A stretch of 64,000 bases of DNA from Streptomyces lincolnensis (lineage in GTDB: Bacteria; Actinomycetota; Actinomycetes; Streptomycetales; Streptomycetaceae), in the NCBI RefSeq assembly GCF_001685355.1, contig NZ_CP016438.1:4216001-4280000 (forward strand), in the 5' to 3' direction. This document shows, piece by piece, positions 17,743 through 27,043 of this stretch. The notes under the pieces were generated by a model that was not told where the DNA came from, did not search any database, and saw only the letters and a list, made by a program, of their open reading frames with translations. The first letter of the stretch is position 1; each line of letters begins with the position of its first letter. Position numbers and translations under genes: made by a program.

Positions 17743-18554
17743 CACGCCTCCTTGCGGGCCACCGCGAAGATGCGGCGGAAGGGGAACGGGGTGCCGTGCG
17801 CCCCCGCCGGATACGCCTCGCGCAGGGCGGCGCGGTAGGCGGTCAGGAAGTCCTCCCGGACCCCGGGGTCGTCGGCGAGCGCGGTGAGGACCGGGCGCAG
17901 GCCCGTTCCCTTCACCCAGTCCAGGACCGGGTCCTCGCCCTCCAGGAGATGGATGTACGTCGTCTCCCACACGTCGGCCGCGCAGCCCAGGTCGGCCAGC
18001 CGTTCCGCGTACGCCTGGGGGGTGTGGACGGCGTCGGCGTGGCGGAGGGTGTCGGCGAGACGGTCCTTGAAGCGGGCGGAGTGGGCGAGTTCGCGCATCA
18101 GCACATGGCTCGGGGAGTCGAAGTTGCCGGGCACCTGGAAGGCGAGCGTCCCACCGGGGACCAGGCCGGAGATCCAGTCCGCGAACCGGTCCACGTGGCC
18201 GGGGACCCACTGAAGGGTGGCGTTGCTGACGATGACGTCGTACGACTCCGTGGGCACCCAGGTGCGGACGTCGGCGCGGGCGAAGTCGAGGTGGCCGCCG
18301 CCGGGGGTGGGGCCGGCGTGGTCGACGTGGGCCTTGTCGAGCATCTCGGCGGAGTTGTCGTAGCCGGTGACACGGGCGGTGGGCCAGCGGGCGGTGAGCA
18401 GGGTGGTGACGTTGCCGGGGCCGCAGCCGAGGTCGGCGATGCGGGGCGCGTCGCCCGGCGGGTCCGGGATCCGGGCGAGGAGGTCGGTGAAGGGGCGGGC
18501 GCGGTGGCCGGCGTGACGCAGGTACTGGGCGGGATCCCAGGCGGGAGTCGTCAT
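17742..18554 (-). CDS. tam: trans-aconitate 2-methyltransferase
   Basis: A 270-residue SAM-dependent methyltransferase with Tam signatures: WDPAQYLRHAGHRARPFTDLLARI, the SAM loop IADLGCGPGNVT, GYDNSAEMLDKA, and SNATLQWVPGH. It methylates trans-aconitate, an inhibitor of aconitase that builds up when aconitase loses its iron-sulfur cluster, for example in oxidative stress. The divergent gene is the MarR-family regulator TamR, and the space between them holds repeated operator sequences, as known for the S. coelicolor pair. The ATG at 18554 has GGAAGGTGGA upstream; a GTG at 18563 is less likely. Confidence 0.93.
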   Translation of the reverse strand: MTTPAWDPAQYLRHAGHRARPFTDLLARIPDPPGDAPRIADLGCGPGNVTTLLTARWPTARVTGYDNSAEMLDKAHVDHAGPTPGGGHLDFARADVRTWVPTESYDVIVSNATLQWVPGHVDRFADWISGLVPGGTLAFQVPGNFDSPSHVLMRELAHSARFKDRLADTLRHADAVHTPQAYAERLADLGCAADVWETTYIHLLEGEDPVLDWVKGTGLRPVLTALADDPGVREDFLTAYRAALREAYPAGAHGTPFPFRRIFAVARKEA

Positions 18555-18577
18555 GGCATCCACCTTCCCCGCGCTTT

Positions 18578-18638
18578 TATCTCGATGTCAAGAGACTTCA
18601 TGTCGACAGGCTTCATGTCAAGAGACTTCACATCGACA
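18578..18638. promoter_or_regulatory. TamR operator region: palindrome plus three tandem 15-bp repeats
   Basis: TCTC-GATGTCAA-GAGA (18580-18595) is a near-palindrome. From 18585 to 18629 three exact-length 15-mers follow head to tail: ATGTCAAGAGACTTC, ATGTCGACAGGCTTC, ATGTCAAGAGACTTC. ACATCGACA comes next. The block lies between the starts of tam and tamR. TamR binding in this intergenic region is known from S. coelicolor; the exact bases are read here. Confidence 0.75.
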
Positions 18639-18645
18639 CAACCAC

Positions 18646-18651
18646 TACACT
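18646..18651 (+). promoter_or_regulatory. -10 box of tamR, leaderless start
   Basis: TACACT ends 7 nt before the ATG of tamR, so transcription should begin at or next to the start codon. No ribosome site is present. Confidence 0.5.
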
Positions 18652-18658
18652 GATCGTC

Positions 18659-19156
18659 ATGGAGGACGAGGTCGATCGGCTGGTCGCAGCATGGCGCCGG
18701 GAGCGCCCGGACCTCGACGTGGAGCCGCTGGAGGTGCTCAGCCGGGTGAGCAGGCTGGCCCGGCACCTGGACCGCGCACGTCGGCTGGCCTTCGCCGAGC
18801 ACGGGCTGGAACCCTGGGAGTTCGACGTGCTGACCGCGCTCAGGCGCGCCGGGACGCCGTATCAGCTCTCCCCCGGGCAGCTGCTGACACAGACCCTGGT
18901 GACGTCGGGCACCATGACGAACCGCATCGACCGCCTCGCCAAGAAGGGCCTGGTGGAGCGGCTGCCCGACCCGAGCGACCGGCGCGGGGTGCTGGTGCGC
19001 CTGACGACCGAGGGCCAGGACCGGGCGGACCAGGCCCTGGCCGGTCTGCTGGACCAGGAGCGCGCGATCCTCGCGGAGCTCTCGCGCGCCCAGCGGGGCG
19101 AACTGGCCGGACTGCTACGCCAGCTGACCGCCCCGTTCGACAACATCCCCGGCTAG
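18659..19156 (+). CDS. tamR: MarR-family regulator TamR (aconitate/citrate responsive)
   Basis: A 165-residue MarR protein. The winged helix spans about residues 40-110: EHGLEPWEFDVLTALRRAGTPYQLSPGQLLTQTLVTSGTMTNRIDRLAKKGLVERLPDPSDRRG includes the recognition helix and the basic wing. The long N-terminal helix (EDEVDRLVAAWRRERPDLDVEPLEVL) belongs to the UrtR subgroup, whose members bind small metabolites; TamR responds to citrate and aconitate isomers. It is divergent from tam with tandem operator repeats between. The start is probably leaderless. The 3' end overlaps the convergent LuxR-type gene by 42 bp. Confidence 0.92.
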   Translation: MEDEVDRLVAAWRRERPDLDVEPLEVLSRVSRLARHLDRARRLAFAEHGLEPWEFDVLTALRRAGTPYQLSPGQLLTQTLVTSGTMTNRIDRLAKKGLVERLPDPSDRRGVLVRLTTEGQDRADQALAGLLDQERAILAELSRAQRGELAGLLRQLTAPFDNIPG

Positions 19157-19882
19157 GTCCACGGGGCCGACGCCCGCGCGGCGGGCCAGGGCGACGGCGG
19201 CCAGGGTGCTGTGCACGCCCAGCTTGCCCAGCACGTTCTGCATATGGGTGCGGACGGTGTGCGGGGAGAGGAACAGTCTCTCCGCGACGGCCTTGCGGCC
19301 CAGCCCGGCGACCATGCAGCGCAGCACCTCCCGCTCGCGCGGGGTGAGCGACTCCACCAGCCGTTCGCTCTCGGTGCGGTGCTTGCGGGCGGCCGTCAGC
19401 TCGCGCAGCACACCGGTGAGCAGGGCGGGCGGCAGATGCGTCTCGTCGCGCAGCACCCCGCGGATGACGGTGAGCAGCCGGGACAGCGAGCAGTCCTTGG
19501 CGACCCACCCGGAGGCGCCGGCCTGAAGGGCGAGCGCGGCCCGGCGGGGATCGTCCTTCTCGGCGAGCACGACGATCCGTACGCCCGGCTGCCCGGCACG
19601 CACCCCGGCGACCAGCGATATGCCGTCGACGAGACCGTCCTCGCCCACCTCCTGGACCGGTACGGCGGGCCGGACGCCCGGCACGTTGCCGCCCAGGTCG
19701 GCGTCGACCAGCAGGACGTCGTACCGGCGGCCCTCGGCGGCCGCACGCTCCAGACTGCGCAGCGCGGCGGGACCGCTGCCCGCCGCGGAGACGTCGACGT
19801 CGGGCTCGGCCGCCAGTGCGGCTGCGAGCGACTCGGCGAAGATGCGATGGTCGTCGACGACCAGGACTCGGATGCGAACCAC
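19115..19882 (-). CDS. NarL/LuxR-type response regulator with a loop insertion, orphan
   Basis: A 255-residue protein with a receiver domain (about 1-145) and a LuxR HTH (about 185-245: SLTPREREVLRCMVAGLGRKAVAERLFLSPHTVRTHMQNVLGKLGV). The acidic pair is in VVDDHRIF and the phospho-acceptor is in LLVDADLGG. About 22 residues (NVPGVRPAVPVQEVGEDGLV) are inserted after the acceptor Asp. The usual switch Ser/Thr is Ala (VLAEKDD), so signalling by phosphorylation may be altered. No kinase lies adjacent. The GTG at 19882 has AAGGGGG 4-5 nt upstream. The gene overlaps tamR convergently. Confidence 0.88.
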   Translation of the reverse strand: MVRIRVLVVDDHRIFAESLAAALAAEPDVDVSAAGSGPAALRSLERAAAEGRRYDVLLVDADLGGNVPGVRPAVPVQEVGEDGLVDGISLVAGVRAGQPGVRIVVLAEKDDPRRAALALQAGASGWVAKDCSLSRLLTVIRGVLRDETHLPPALLTGVLRELTAARKHRTESERLVESLTPREREVLRCMVAGLGRKAVAERLFLSPHTVRTHMQNVLGKLGVHSTLAAVALARRAGVGPVDLAGDVVERGGQLA

Positions 19883-20153
19883 GAAACCCCCTTCCCCGAT
19901 GCTCCTGACGGAGCAGGGGATACCCCAAGGTCGGGAAACGATGACCTGCGCGGGTACGACGCCCGGGGTCGACATCACCGCACGGCCGCCGCCGTGCAGA
20001 AACCGCTACCCCCACATCGGGCGTCGTACCCGACTGTCTCGCCCCCTGATCAGCACCGGCCCCCACCGGTGCTGTTCATCAGGGTACGGCCGGGGGGCAG
20101 GAGCGGAAGGTAATTTGCAGAACTGGCTGTCCGGCACGTTTATGGTGAGCCGC

Positions 20154-20597
20154 ATGTTTCGCATCGAGACAGAAGTCGACAGGGAACGGCGCGATCTTCT
20201 TCGAAGTCGGCTTCGGGAGACCAACACGGCCGCCTCTCCCGTCCTGCGGGGCCTGCGCGGCACCCCCGGTGCGCGTGAGGTCCCGCTGCACGTCTGGGTG
20301 CTGGACGACGCCGGTGCGCTGGCCGGCGGTCTGGTCGGCCACACCTGGGCGACCTGGATGCACGTGACGTATCTGTGGGTCGACGAACGGCACCGGGGCT
20401 CCGGCCTCGGCTCCCGGCTGCTCGGCGAGGCGGAGCGGATCGCCCGGGACGGACGGGGCTGTGCGGCCGTACGCCTGGAGACCTGGGACTTCCAGGCGCC
20501 GGTCTTCTATCAGCGGCAGGGGTACGAGGTGGTGTGCGTGATCCCCGACTATCCGCCGGGGATCACGGAGTACACCCTCACCAAACGGCTGCGGTGA
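20154..20597 (+). CDS. GNAT-family N-acetyltransferase
   Basis: A 147-residue acetyltransferase: strand-rich N-terminus, then YLWVDERHRGSGLGSRLLGEAERIARDGRGC with the acetyl-CoA pyrophosphate loop R-x-x-G-x-G, then LETWDFQAPVFYQRQGYEVVCVIPDYPPG. The FYxRxGYE element near the C-terminus is typical. The substrate is unknown. The ATG at 20154 has GGTGAG 4 nt upstream. It ends 2 bp from the convergent P450. Confidence 0.9.
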   Translation: MFRIETEVDRERRDLLRSRLRETNTAASPVLRGLRGTPGAREVPLHVWVLDDAGALAGGLVGHTWATWMHVTYLWVDERHRGSGLGSRLLGEAERIARDGRGCAAVRLETWDFQAPVFYQRQGYEVVCVIPDYPPGITEYTLTKRLR

Positions 20598-20599
20598 GT

Positions 20600-21949
20600 T
20601 CAGACGCGGAAGAGGTCGACCAGGGTGCTCCAGAAGCCCCTCTTCGGCGCCGGCTGTCCCGCTCGCGCGGGCTCGGCACCGGTCTGGACGCCCGGCTGCT
20701 CGGCCGCCGGCTGGGGCGCCGCGGTCTGGAGCGCCGAGACCATGCGGGTGGCCGGGGTCGGGGTGAACCGCACCGGCAGCCCCACCAGCGCGTGCTGGAA
20801 CGGTCCCGGACGCCACTGCAACTCGTCGTCCGACGCGCCCAGGGTGAGGTCGGGCAGCGCGTTGAGGAGCCGCTCGATGGCGGTGACGGCGATGACCAGC
20901 GCCGGGTCCTTGGCCGGGCAGGCGTGCGGGCCGGCGCCCCAGGCCAGGTGGGCGCCCTTGTTGCGGGACTCCCGGGCCTCCTTGAGGGCGGGGTCGCTGT
21001 TGGCGCCGCCGAAGCTGATGACGACCGGGGTGTTCGCCTCGACGATCAGCCCGCCGAGGTCCACGTCCTGCACGGGGAAGTGCGTGGCGTAGTTGGCGAT
21101 GGGCGGGTTGTTCCACAGGATGTGGTCGATGGCCTCCTCGACCAGCATCCCGGAGCCGCCCGCCCCCTCCTCCGACAGCAGCAGGTGCAGGGCGTGGCCG
21201 ATGAGGTTGCGCAGGGGCTCGAAGCCGGCGCCCATCAGGATGATCAGCTGGTCCTTGAGCTCCTCGTCGGTCAGACCGGCGGGGTGCTGGATGAGCCAGG
21301 AGGTGACGTCGTCGGCGGGGCGGCGGCGCTTGATGGAGACCAGCTCCATCAGACCCGCGGTGAGCTCCTCGTTGGCGCGCTGCACGTCGACGCCGTCGAA
21401 GAAGGCGCCCAGCGCCCCGGTCAGGGTGTCGCCGATGTCGGCGGGGCAGCCGAAGAGCTTGTTGAACAGCAGCGCCGGCAGCATCTTGGCGTAGTCGTTG
21501 ATCAGGTCGGCGCGGCCGCGTTCGCTGAACTGGTCGATGAGGAAGTCGGCGATGGGTTCGACGTCCCGGCGCAGCCGCCTGGTGTTGAGCCGGTCGAGGC
21601 TCGCGGTGACGGCCTGGCGCAGCCTGAGGTGCACGGCACCGTCGGTGTACAGGCAGTTGGGGCGGTAGGCCATCATCGCCAGGACCGGGCTGTCGAGCGG
21701 GACCCTGCCCTCGTTCAGGCCCTTCCAGCGGCGGGAGTCGCGGGCGAACAGGGAGGGGTTCTGAAGCACCCTGAGGGCCATCTCGTGCTCGACGACCAGC
21801 GTGGCGTCCACACCGGGGGCGAGTTCCACGGGTCCGGCCGGGCCGTGGGCGCGGACGAAGTCGTAGATCTGCTGCGGGTCGGCGGTGAAGGTGCCGTCGT
21901 GCATGGGGCATCTGGCGCCCGCGGCGGCGGGCGAGTGGTGAGTGTCCAC
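20600..21949 (-). CDS. CYP157-like cytochrome P450 of the conservon, lacking ExxR
   Basis: A 449-residue P450-fold protein. The heme ligand is Cys344 in WGAGPHACPAKD. The K-helix, where ExxR is near-universal, reads A-I-D-H-I-L-W-N-N-P-P (273-283), so Glu and Arg are replaced by His276 and Trp279. The I-helix reads MGAGFEPLRN (239-248) in place of AGxxTT, without the usual Thr. These changes are the mark of the CYP157 family, whose S. coelicolor member CYP157C1 is known to lack ExxR, also with Trp in place of Arg. CYP157s usually sit in conservons, often beside a CYP154; here the CYP154 partner is absent. A tail of about 50 residues is Pro/Ala-rich. GTG start behind AAAGGA. Catalytic activity is doubtful. 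Confidence 0.88.
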   Translation of the reverse strand: MDTHHSPAAAGARCPMHDGTFTADPQQIYDFVRAHGPAGPVELAPGVDATLVVEHEMALRVLQNPSLFARDSRRWKGLNEGRVPLDSPVLAMMAYRPNCLYTDGAVHLRLRQAVTASLDRLNTRRLRRDVEPIADFLIDQFSERGRADLINDYAKMLPALLFNKLFGCPADIGDTLTGALGAFFDGVDVQRANEELTAGLMELVSIKRRRPADDVTSWLIQHPAGLTDEELKDQLIILMGAGFEPLRNLIGHALHLLLSEEGAGGSGMLVEEAIDHILWNNPPIANYATHFPVQDVDLGGLIVEANTPVVISFGGANSDPALKEARESRNKGAHLAWGAGPHACPAKDPALVIAVTAIERLLNALPDLTLGASDDELQWRPGPFQHALVGLPVRFTPTPATRMVSALQTAAPQPAAEQPGVQTGAEPARAGQPAPKRGFWSTLVDLFRV

Positions 21950-22034
21950 GGGGGTGTCCTTTGGAGGTCCGGGCCTGGCGGCCCGGCCGGGGAGGAGGGA
22001 TGTGGAAGGGGAGCCGACGTGCGAACCGGGGCTC

Positions 22035-22640
22035 TCACGCCGCGCGATCGAGCAGATGGCGCACGAGCGCGATCAGCGCGGTCGCGGACGACCGCTGGTC
22101 GCGGGCGTCGCAGTAGACGACGGGGGTGTCGGGCAGCAGGTCGAGGGCTTCGCGGATCTCCTCCTCCTCGAACCGGGTGCCCGCCTGGAAGCTGTTGACG
22201 GCGATGGCGTACTCGAGCCCGTACTCGTCGATCAGGTCGATGACGGGGAACGTCTCCTCCAGCCGGGCGGGGTCGACCAGGAGCAGCGCGCCGAGCGCGC
22301 CCCGGGCCATGTCCTCCCACAGCTGCATGAAGCGCTGCTGTCCGGGGGTGCCGAAGAGGTAGAGGACCAGCTCGTCGGTCAGGGTCAGGCGACCGAAGTC
22401 CAGGGCCACGGTGGTGGTCTGCTTGTCCGGCACGCCCCGCAGGTCGTCCACGTGCACGGACGCCTGTGTCATCTTCTCCTCGGTCCGAAGCGGCGTGATC
22501 TCCGAGAGCGATCCGATGAAGGTCGTCTTGCCCACCGCGAAATGCCCGACGACGAGGATCTTCGCGGCCGTGGTCACCGCGTCGGAGACGTAGATCGTGC
22601 CGGTCGACGGCTTCTCAGACGATGAGGGTTTCGAGTCCAT
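22035..22640 (-). CDS. cvnD: conservon GTP-binding protein (CvnD/MglA-like ATP/GTPase)
   Basis: A 201-residue small GTPase. The P-loop is GHFAVGKTTFIGSLSE (about 32-47) and the switch II region LYLFGTPGQQRFMQLWEDM holds the DxxG equivalent FGTPG. LLVDPARLEE and AVNSFQ occupy the base-recognition positions. Conservon GTPases assemble with CvnA-C at the membrane, in a way likened to G-protein coupled signalling. The ATG at 22640 has GAGAAGG upstream and lies inside the end of cvnC (26-bp overlap), so translation is coupled. The P450 gene follows 85 bp downstream. Confidence 0.92.
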   Translation of the reverse strand: MDSKPSSSEKPSTGTIYVSDAVTTAAKILVVGHFAVGKTTFIGSLSEITPLRTEEKMTQASVHVDDLRGVPDKQTTTVALDFGRLTLTDELVLYLFGTPGQQRFMQLWEDMARGALGALLLVDPARLEETFPVIDLIDEYGLEYAIAVNSFQAGTRFEEEEIREALDLLPDTPVVYCDARDQRSSATALIALVRHLLDRAA

Positions 22641-22989
22641 GCAGAACCTTCTCGAGGGTCGCTCGGTCAGCGAGTTGGGCACGGGGCGGCGCGGCGCGGC
22701 GCAGGAGGTGTCCCTGCTCGAATAAATCGGTCAGCAGCAGTCGGGCCACGCCCACGGGCAGCGAGAGGTGACCCGCCACCTCGGCCACGGAGAGGTAGCC
22801 GCCCGCGCACAGCTCCCAGATGGCCCGGACCTCGGGTCCGGCCCCGAGCGGCATCTCCCGGTCGGGCGCCAGGGTGACCAGGGTGTGCAGGGCGAGATCG
22901 TCGGCGGACGGCAGGGTCCGGCCGCCGGTGATGACGTAGGAACGGACGAAGTCGCTGGTGACCGGAGCTTCCTCGCCGTGGCTGGTCAT
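22615..22989 (-). CDS. cvnC: conservon DUF742 protein (CvnC)
   Basis: A 124-residue protein with the DUF742 pattern: SDFVRSYVITGGRT, LALHTLVTL, EVRAIWELCAGGYLSVAEVAGHLSLPVGVARLLLTDLFEQGHLLRR, which contains a winged-helix-like segment. DUF742 is a fixed member of conservons with roadblock and GTPase partners. The ATG at 22989 overlaps the cvnB stop (ATGA). The gene runs into cvnD by 26 bp. Confidence 0.92.
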   Translation of the reverse strand: MTSHGEEAPVTSDFVRSYVITGGRTLPSADDLALHTLVTLAPDREMPLGAGPEVRAIWELCAGGYLSVAEVAGHLSLPVGVARLLLTDLFEQGHLLRRAAPPRAQLADRATLEKVLHGLETLIV

Positions 22990-23387
22990 GCGTCCGCACC
23001 GGCGTTCAGTCGGGGCGCCGCGCTCATCGCCTCGCGCAGTGCGCTGACCGTCTTCTGCATCCGGAAGGACATCGCCTCCATGTCGACGTCCAGGGCGGCC
23101 GACACCGCCAGATAGGCGCCGCTGCCCGCGGCGACGAGGAAGATCCAGCCGCCGTCGAACTCGACCAGCGTCTGCTTCCAGGTCCCCTGCCCGCCGCCCA
23201 CGAACCCGGCCACCGCGCGGCACAGGGACTGGATGGAACTCATCGCGGCGGCGTTCTTCTCCGCCTCGTCACGGCTGATGTCGTCGGAGCGCTGCATCAG
23301 CAGGCCGTCCGCGGAGACGAGGATCGCGTGGCGTGCCCCGCGCACCTCGAGCACACCGTTCAGTACCCACGTGAGGTCGGGATTCAC
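22986..23387 (-). CDS. cvnB: conservon roadblock/LC7 protein (CvnB)
   Basis: A 133-residue roadblock/LC7 domain protein (LTWVLNGVLEVRGARHAILVSADGLLMQRSDDI, then WIFLVAAGSGAYLAVSAALDVDMEAMSFRM). In the MglB-like group such proteins act on the partner GTPase, here CvnD. The GTG at 23387 overlaps the cvnA stop (GTGA) and the stop overlaps cvnC, so the order A-B-C-D is tightly coupled. Confidence 0.92.
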   Translation of the reverse strand: MNPDLTWVLNGVLEVRGARHAILVSADGLLMQRSDDISRDEAEKNAAAMSSIQSLCRAVAGFVGGGQGTWKQTLVEFDGGWIFLVAAGSGAYLAVSAALDVDMEAMSFRMQKTVSALREAMSAAPRLNAGADA

Positions 23388-24601
23388 TGGTTCTGGGATC
23401 CTTCCGTGTTGTTCGAGACCCGCCCGAGGTGCGTGCCGCGGGCGAACGCACCGATCCGCGAGGCGGTCACTTCGCTGTTCTCCGCATCGGCTCCGGAAGG
23501 CGCCGCCTGCTGCTGCTCCAGCTCCGGCTCCGGCACCACGGAGACGGCCCTGTTGCGCCGCCTGCGCCGGGGCAGTCCGCCGGTCGTCGTCCCGACGACG
23601 AGGGTCGGACCGGGCGCGGGTACGGCGGCACGCGGGCGCGCGGCGACGTCCTCCTCGTACTCGTGGTCGTCGTGCGAGGCGGCGGGCTGCGGCGCTTCGG
23701 TCGTCAAGAGGCCCTCCGGAACTCGGATGACGGCCCGCACCCCGCCGTAGGGGGAGACCGAGTCGACGGACACGGAGAATCCGTAGCGGGCGGCGAGCAT
23801 TCCGCAGACGGCGAAGCCGAACCTGGGCGGGTCGCCGAGGCCGGTGATGTCGACGACACCCTCCGGCGACAGCAGAGCCGCCGCCCGGGCCTTGGTCTCC
23901 TGGCTCATGCCCACACCGGCGTCGTCGACGACCAGGCAGACTCCGGTGGGCACGGCCTGGATGTTGATCTCCACCGGGGACTGGGGCGCGCTGTACTTGG
24001 TGGCGTTGTCCAGGAGTTCGGCCAGCACCACGGCGACCGGCTCCACCGCCTTGCCGGTGATGGAGATGTTGACCTGGGCGTGCACACGGACCCGGTTGAA
24101 GTCCTTGATCCGGCCCTGGGCGCTGCGCGCCACGTCGTAGACGGAGGCGGACTCCTCACGCCGGCCGAGCCAGCCTCCGCACAGCACGGAGATGCCCTTG
24201 GTACGGCGGCTGAACTGGCTGCTGGTGTGGTCGATGAGCATCAGGTCGGCCAGCACGCCGGAGTTGTCGCCGTACCCCTTCTGGAGGTTGTCCAGCAGGA
24301 CCTGCTGCTCCTCGGCGAGGGACTGGAGGGTGCCCATCGCGGACTTGAGGACCGACTTGGTCGCCGACTCCGCGTCCGCCCGGACCTCCGCGAGGTCCTC
24401 CACGTGCCGGGCGGTCAGGGACTCGTAGCCCGACTGCACCTGGCGGAGCTGGCCTTGCACCGCCACCAGGTTGCTCTGCAAGTTGTCGTTGTTGCGGCGG
24501 AGAGCCATGTTGGTTCTCCGTGCGCCCATCACTGCGAAGGCCGCAGCGATGATCACGATGAGCAGGATCCATACCAACGGATCCTTGATGAATGACGTCA
24601 T
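23384..24601 (-). CDS. cvnA: conservon sensor kinase-like protein (CvnA)
   Basis: A 405-residue membrane protein with a single N-terminal helix (about 8-27, DPLVWILLIVIIAAAFAVMG), a coiled-coil region (about 35-100), an H-box-like stretch with DH (LMLIDHTSSQFSRRTKGISVLCGG), and a HATPase domain with LAELLDNATKYSAP (N-box) and DDAGVGM. The tail (about 310-405) is low-complexity and charged. CvnA proteins look like kinases but are not paired with response regulators. This form is short: it has no extracellular sensor loop, only a membrane anchor, so its signal is probably not a bound extracellular ligand. ATG at 24601, AAGAGAG 5 nt upstream. Confidence 0.92.
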   Translation of the reverse strand: MTSFIKDPLVWILLIVIIAAAFAVMGARRTNMALRRNNDNLQSNLVAVQGQLRQVQSGYESLTARHVEDLAEVRADAESATKSVLKSAMGTLQSLAEEQQVLLDNLQKGYGDNSGVLADLMLIDHTSSQFSRRTKGISVLCGGWLGRREESASVYDVARSAQGRIKDFNRVRVHAQVNISITGKAVEPVAVVLAELLDNATKYSAPQSPVEINIQAVPTGVCLVVDDAGVGMSQETKARAAALLSPEGVVDITGLGDPPRFGFAVCGMLAARYGFSVSVDSVSPYGGVRAVIRVPEGLLTTEAPQPAASHDDHEYEEDVAARPRAAVPAPGPTLVVGTTTGGLPRRRRRNRAVSVVPEPELEQQQAAPSGADAENSEVTASRIGAFARGTHLGRVSNNTEGSQNQ

Positions 24602-24905
24602 GAGACTCTCTTCAAGTCGCCTCGCGCCGGGGGCCGGACAACAGCCACTCCTTCGCGATGGGGCCCTAGAGACTGTCCCCCCGTACGCGTCATGACGCGC
24701 CGTCAGCCTACTGAAAAGTGCAATGATCGTATCAGCAGGCACACGGGCAACAGGCGTACCAGACAGCCCATTTGAGGACCTTCACAAACACCACGCGCCC
24801 TGGTTGATCCTCAGTTGTCCCCAGGCGACAAAGAGATGACAAAGAGACGGCCCCGCACTCTTACCGAGCGCGGGGCCGTTCTTACCAAAGGGTGGACGAA
24901 AAGCG
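24602..24905. other. intergenic region upstream of cvnA and downstream of galK
   Basis: About 300 bp with no gene. It holds the galK terminator (24847-24879). The remainder, A/T-richer around 24715-24790, should contain the cvnA promoter, but no clear -35/-10 pair stands out. Confidence 0.5.
24847..24879 (-). terminator. terminator of the gal operon
   Basis: ACGGCCCCGC (24847-24856) pairs perfectly with GCGGGGCCGT (24870-24879), just downstream of galK on the minus strand. Confidence 0.8.
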
Positions 24906-26062
<1,157 letters not shown>

Positions 26063-26063
<1 letters not shown>

Positions 26064-27043
26064 TACTGCTCCCTTGCGCTGTTTGCTGCGGTCTGCGCGA
26101 ACTGCCAGGCGTCCGCGACGATCCCCGCGAGGTCCGCGCGGGACGGGTTCCAGCCCAGCTTCTCGCGGGCGGTCTCGGCGGAGGCCACCAGGATCGCCGG
26201 GTCGCCGTCGCGACGGGGCGCCACGACCTCCGGGATCGGGTGGCCGGTGACCTGCCGGACCGTCTCGATGACCTCGCGGACGGAGAAGCCGTTGCCGTTG
26301 CCGAGGTTGCAGATGAGGTGCTCACCGGGGGTGGCGGCCTCGACCGCGAGCAGATGCGCCTCGGCCAGGTCGGCGACGTGGATGTAGTCGCGCACGCAGG
26401 TGCCGTCCGGTGTCGGGTAGTCCTCCCCGAACACCGAGATCGCCTCCCGCCTGCCCTGCGCGACCTGGAGGACCAGCGGGATCAGGTGCGACTCGGGGTC
26501 GTGCCGCTCGCCCTGGGCGCCGTAGGCACCGGCCACGTTGAAGTAGCGCAGCGACACCGCGCCGAGCCCGTGGGCGTTCGCCTCGCTGGTGATCATGAAG
26601 TCGACGGCGAGCTTGGAGGCGCCGTACGGATTGGTCGGCCGGGTGGGCGCCGACTCGACGATCGGCACCTCCTCGGGCTCCCCGTAGGTGGCGGCCGTGG
26701 AGGAGAAGACGAGCTTCCTGACGCCGGCCTCACGCATGGCACCGAGCAGGGCCATGGTCCCGCCGACGTTGTTGTCCCAGTACTTCTCGGGCTTCACGAC
26801 CGACTCGCCGACCTGCGAGAAGGCGGCGAAGTGCAGCACGGCGTCGAACGACGAATCCAGCCACTTGGCGGCGTCCCGGATGTCGCCCTCGACGAACGAG
26901 GCACCGGCCGGCACGCCCTCCCGGAACCCGGTGGAGAGGTTGTCGAGCACGACGACCTCGTGACCGGCCTCCAGCAGGTGCTGGGCGACGACACTGCCGA
27001 CGTACCCCGCACCACCTGTGACCAGGTACTTCCCGCTGCTCAT
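26063..27043 (-). CDS. galE: UDP-glucose 4-epimerase
   Basis: A 326-residue extended SDR enzyme interconverting UDP-galactose and UDP-glucose. It has the NAD loop [14 protein letters not shown] near the N-terminus, the catalytic S-S-T with Y-x-x-x-K (SSTAATYGE and NPYGASK), and the family motif [10 protein letters not shown]. The ATG at 27043 overlaps the galT stop (ATGA), and the stop overlaps galK. It is the second gene of the gal operon (Leloir pathway). Confidence 0.97.
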
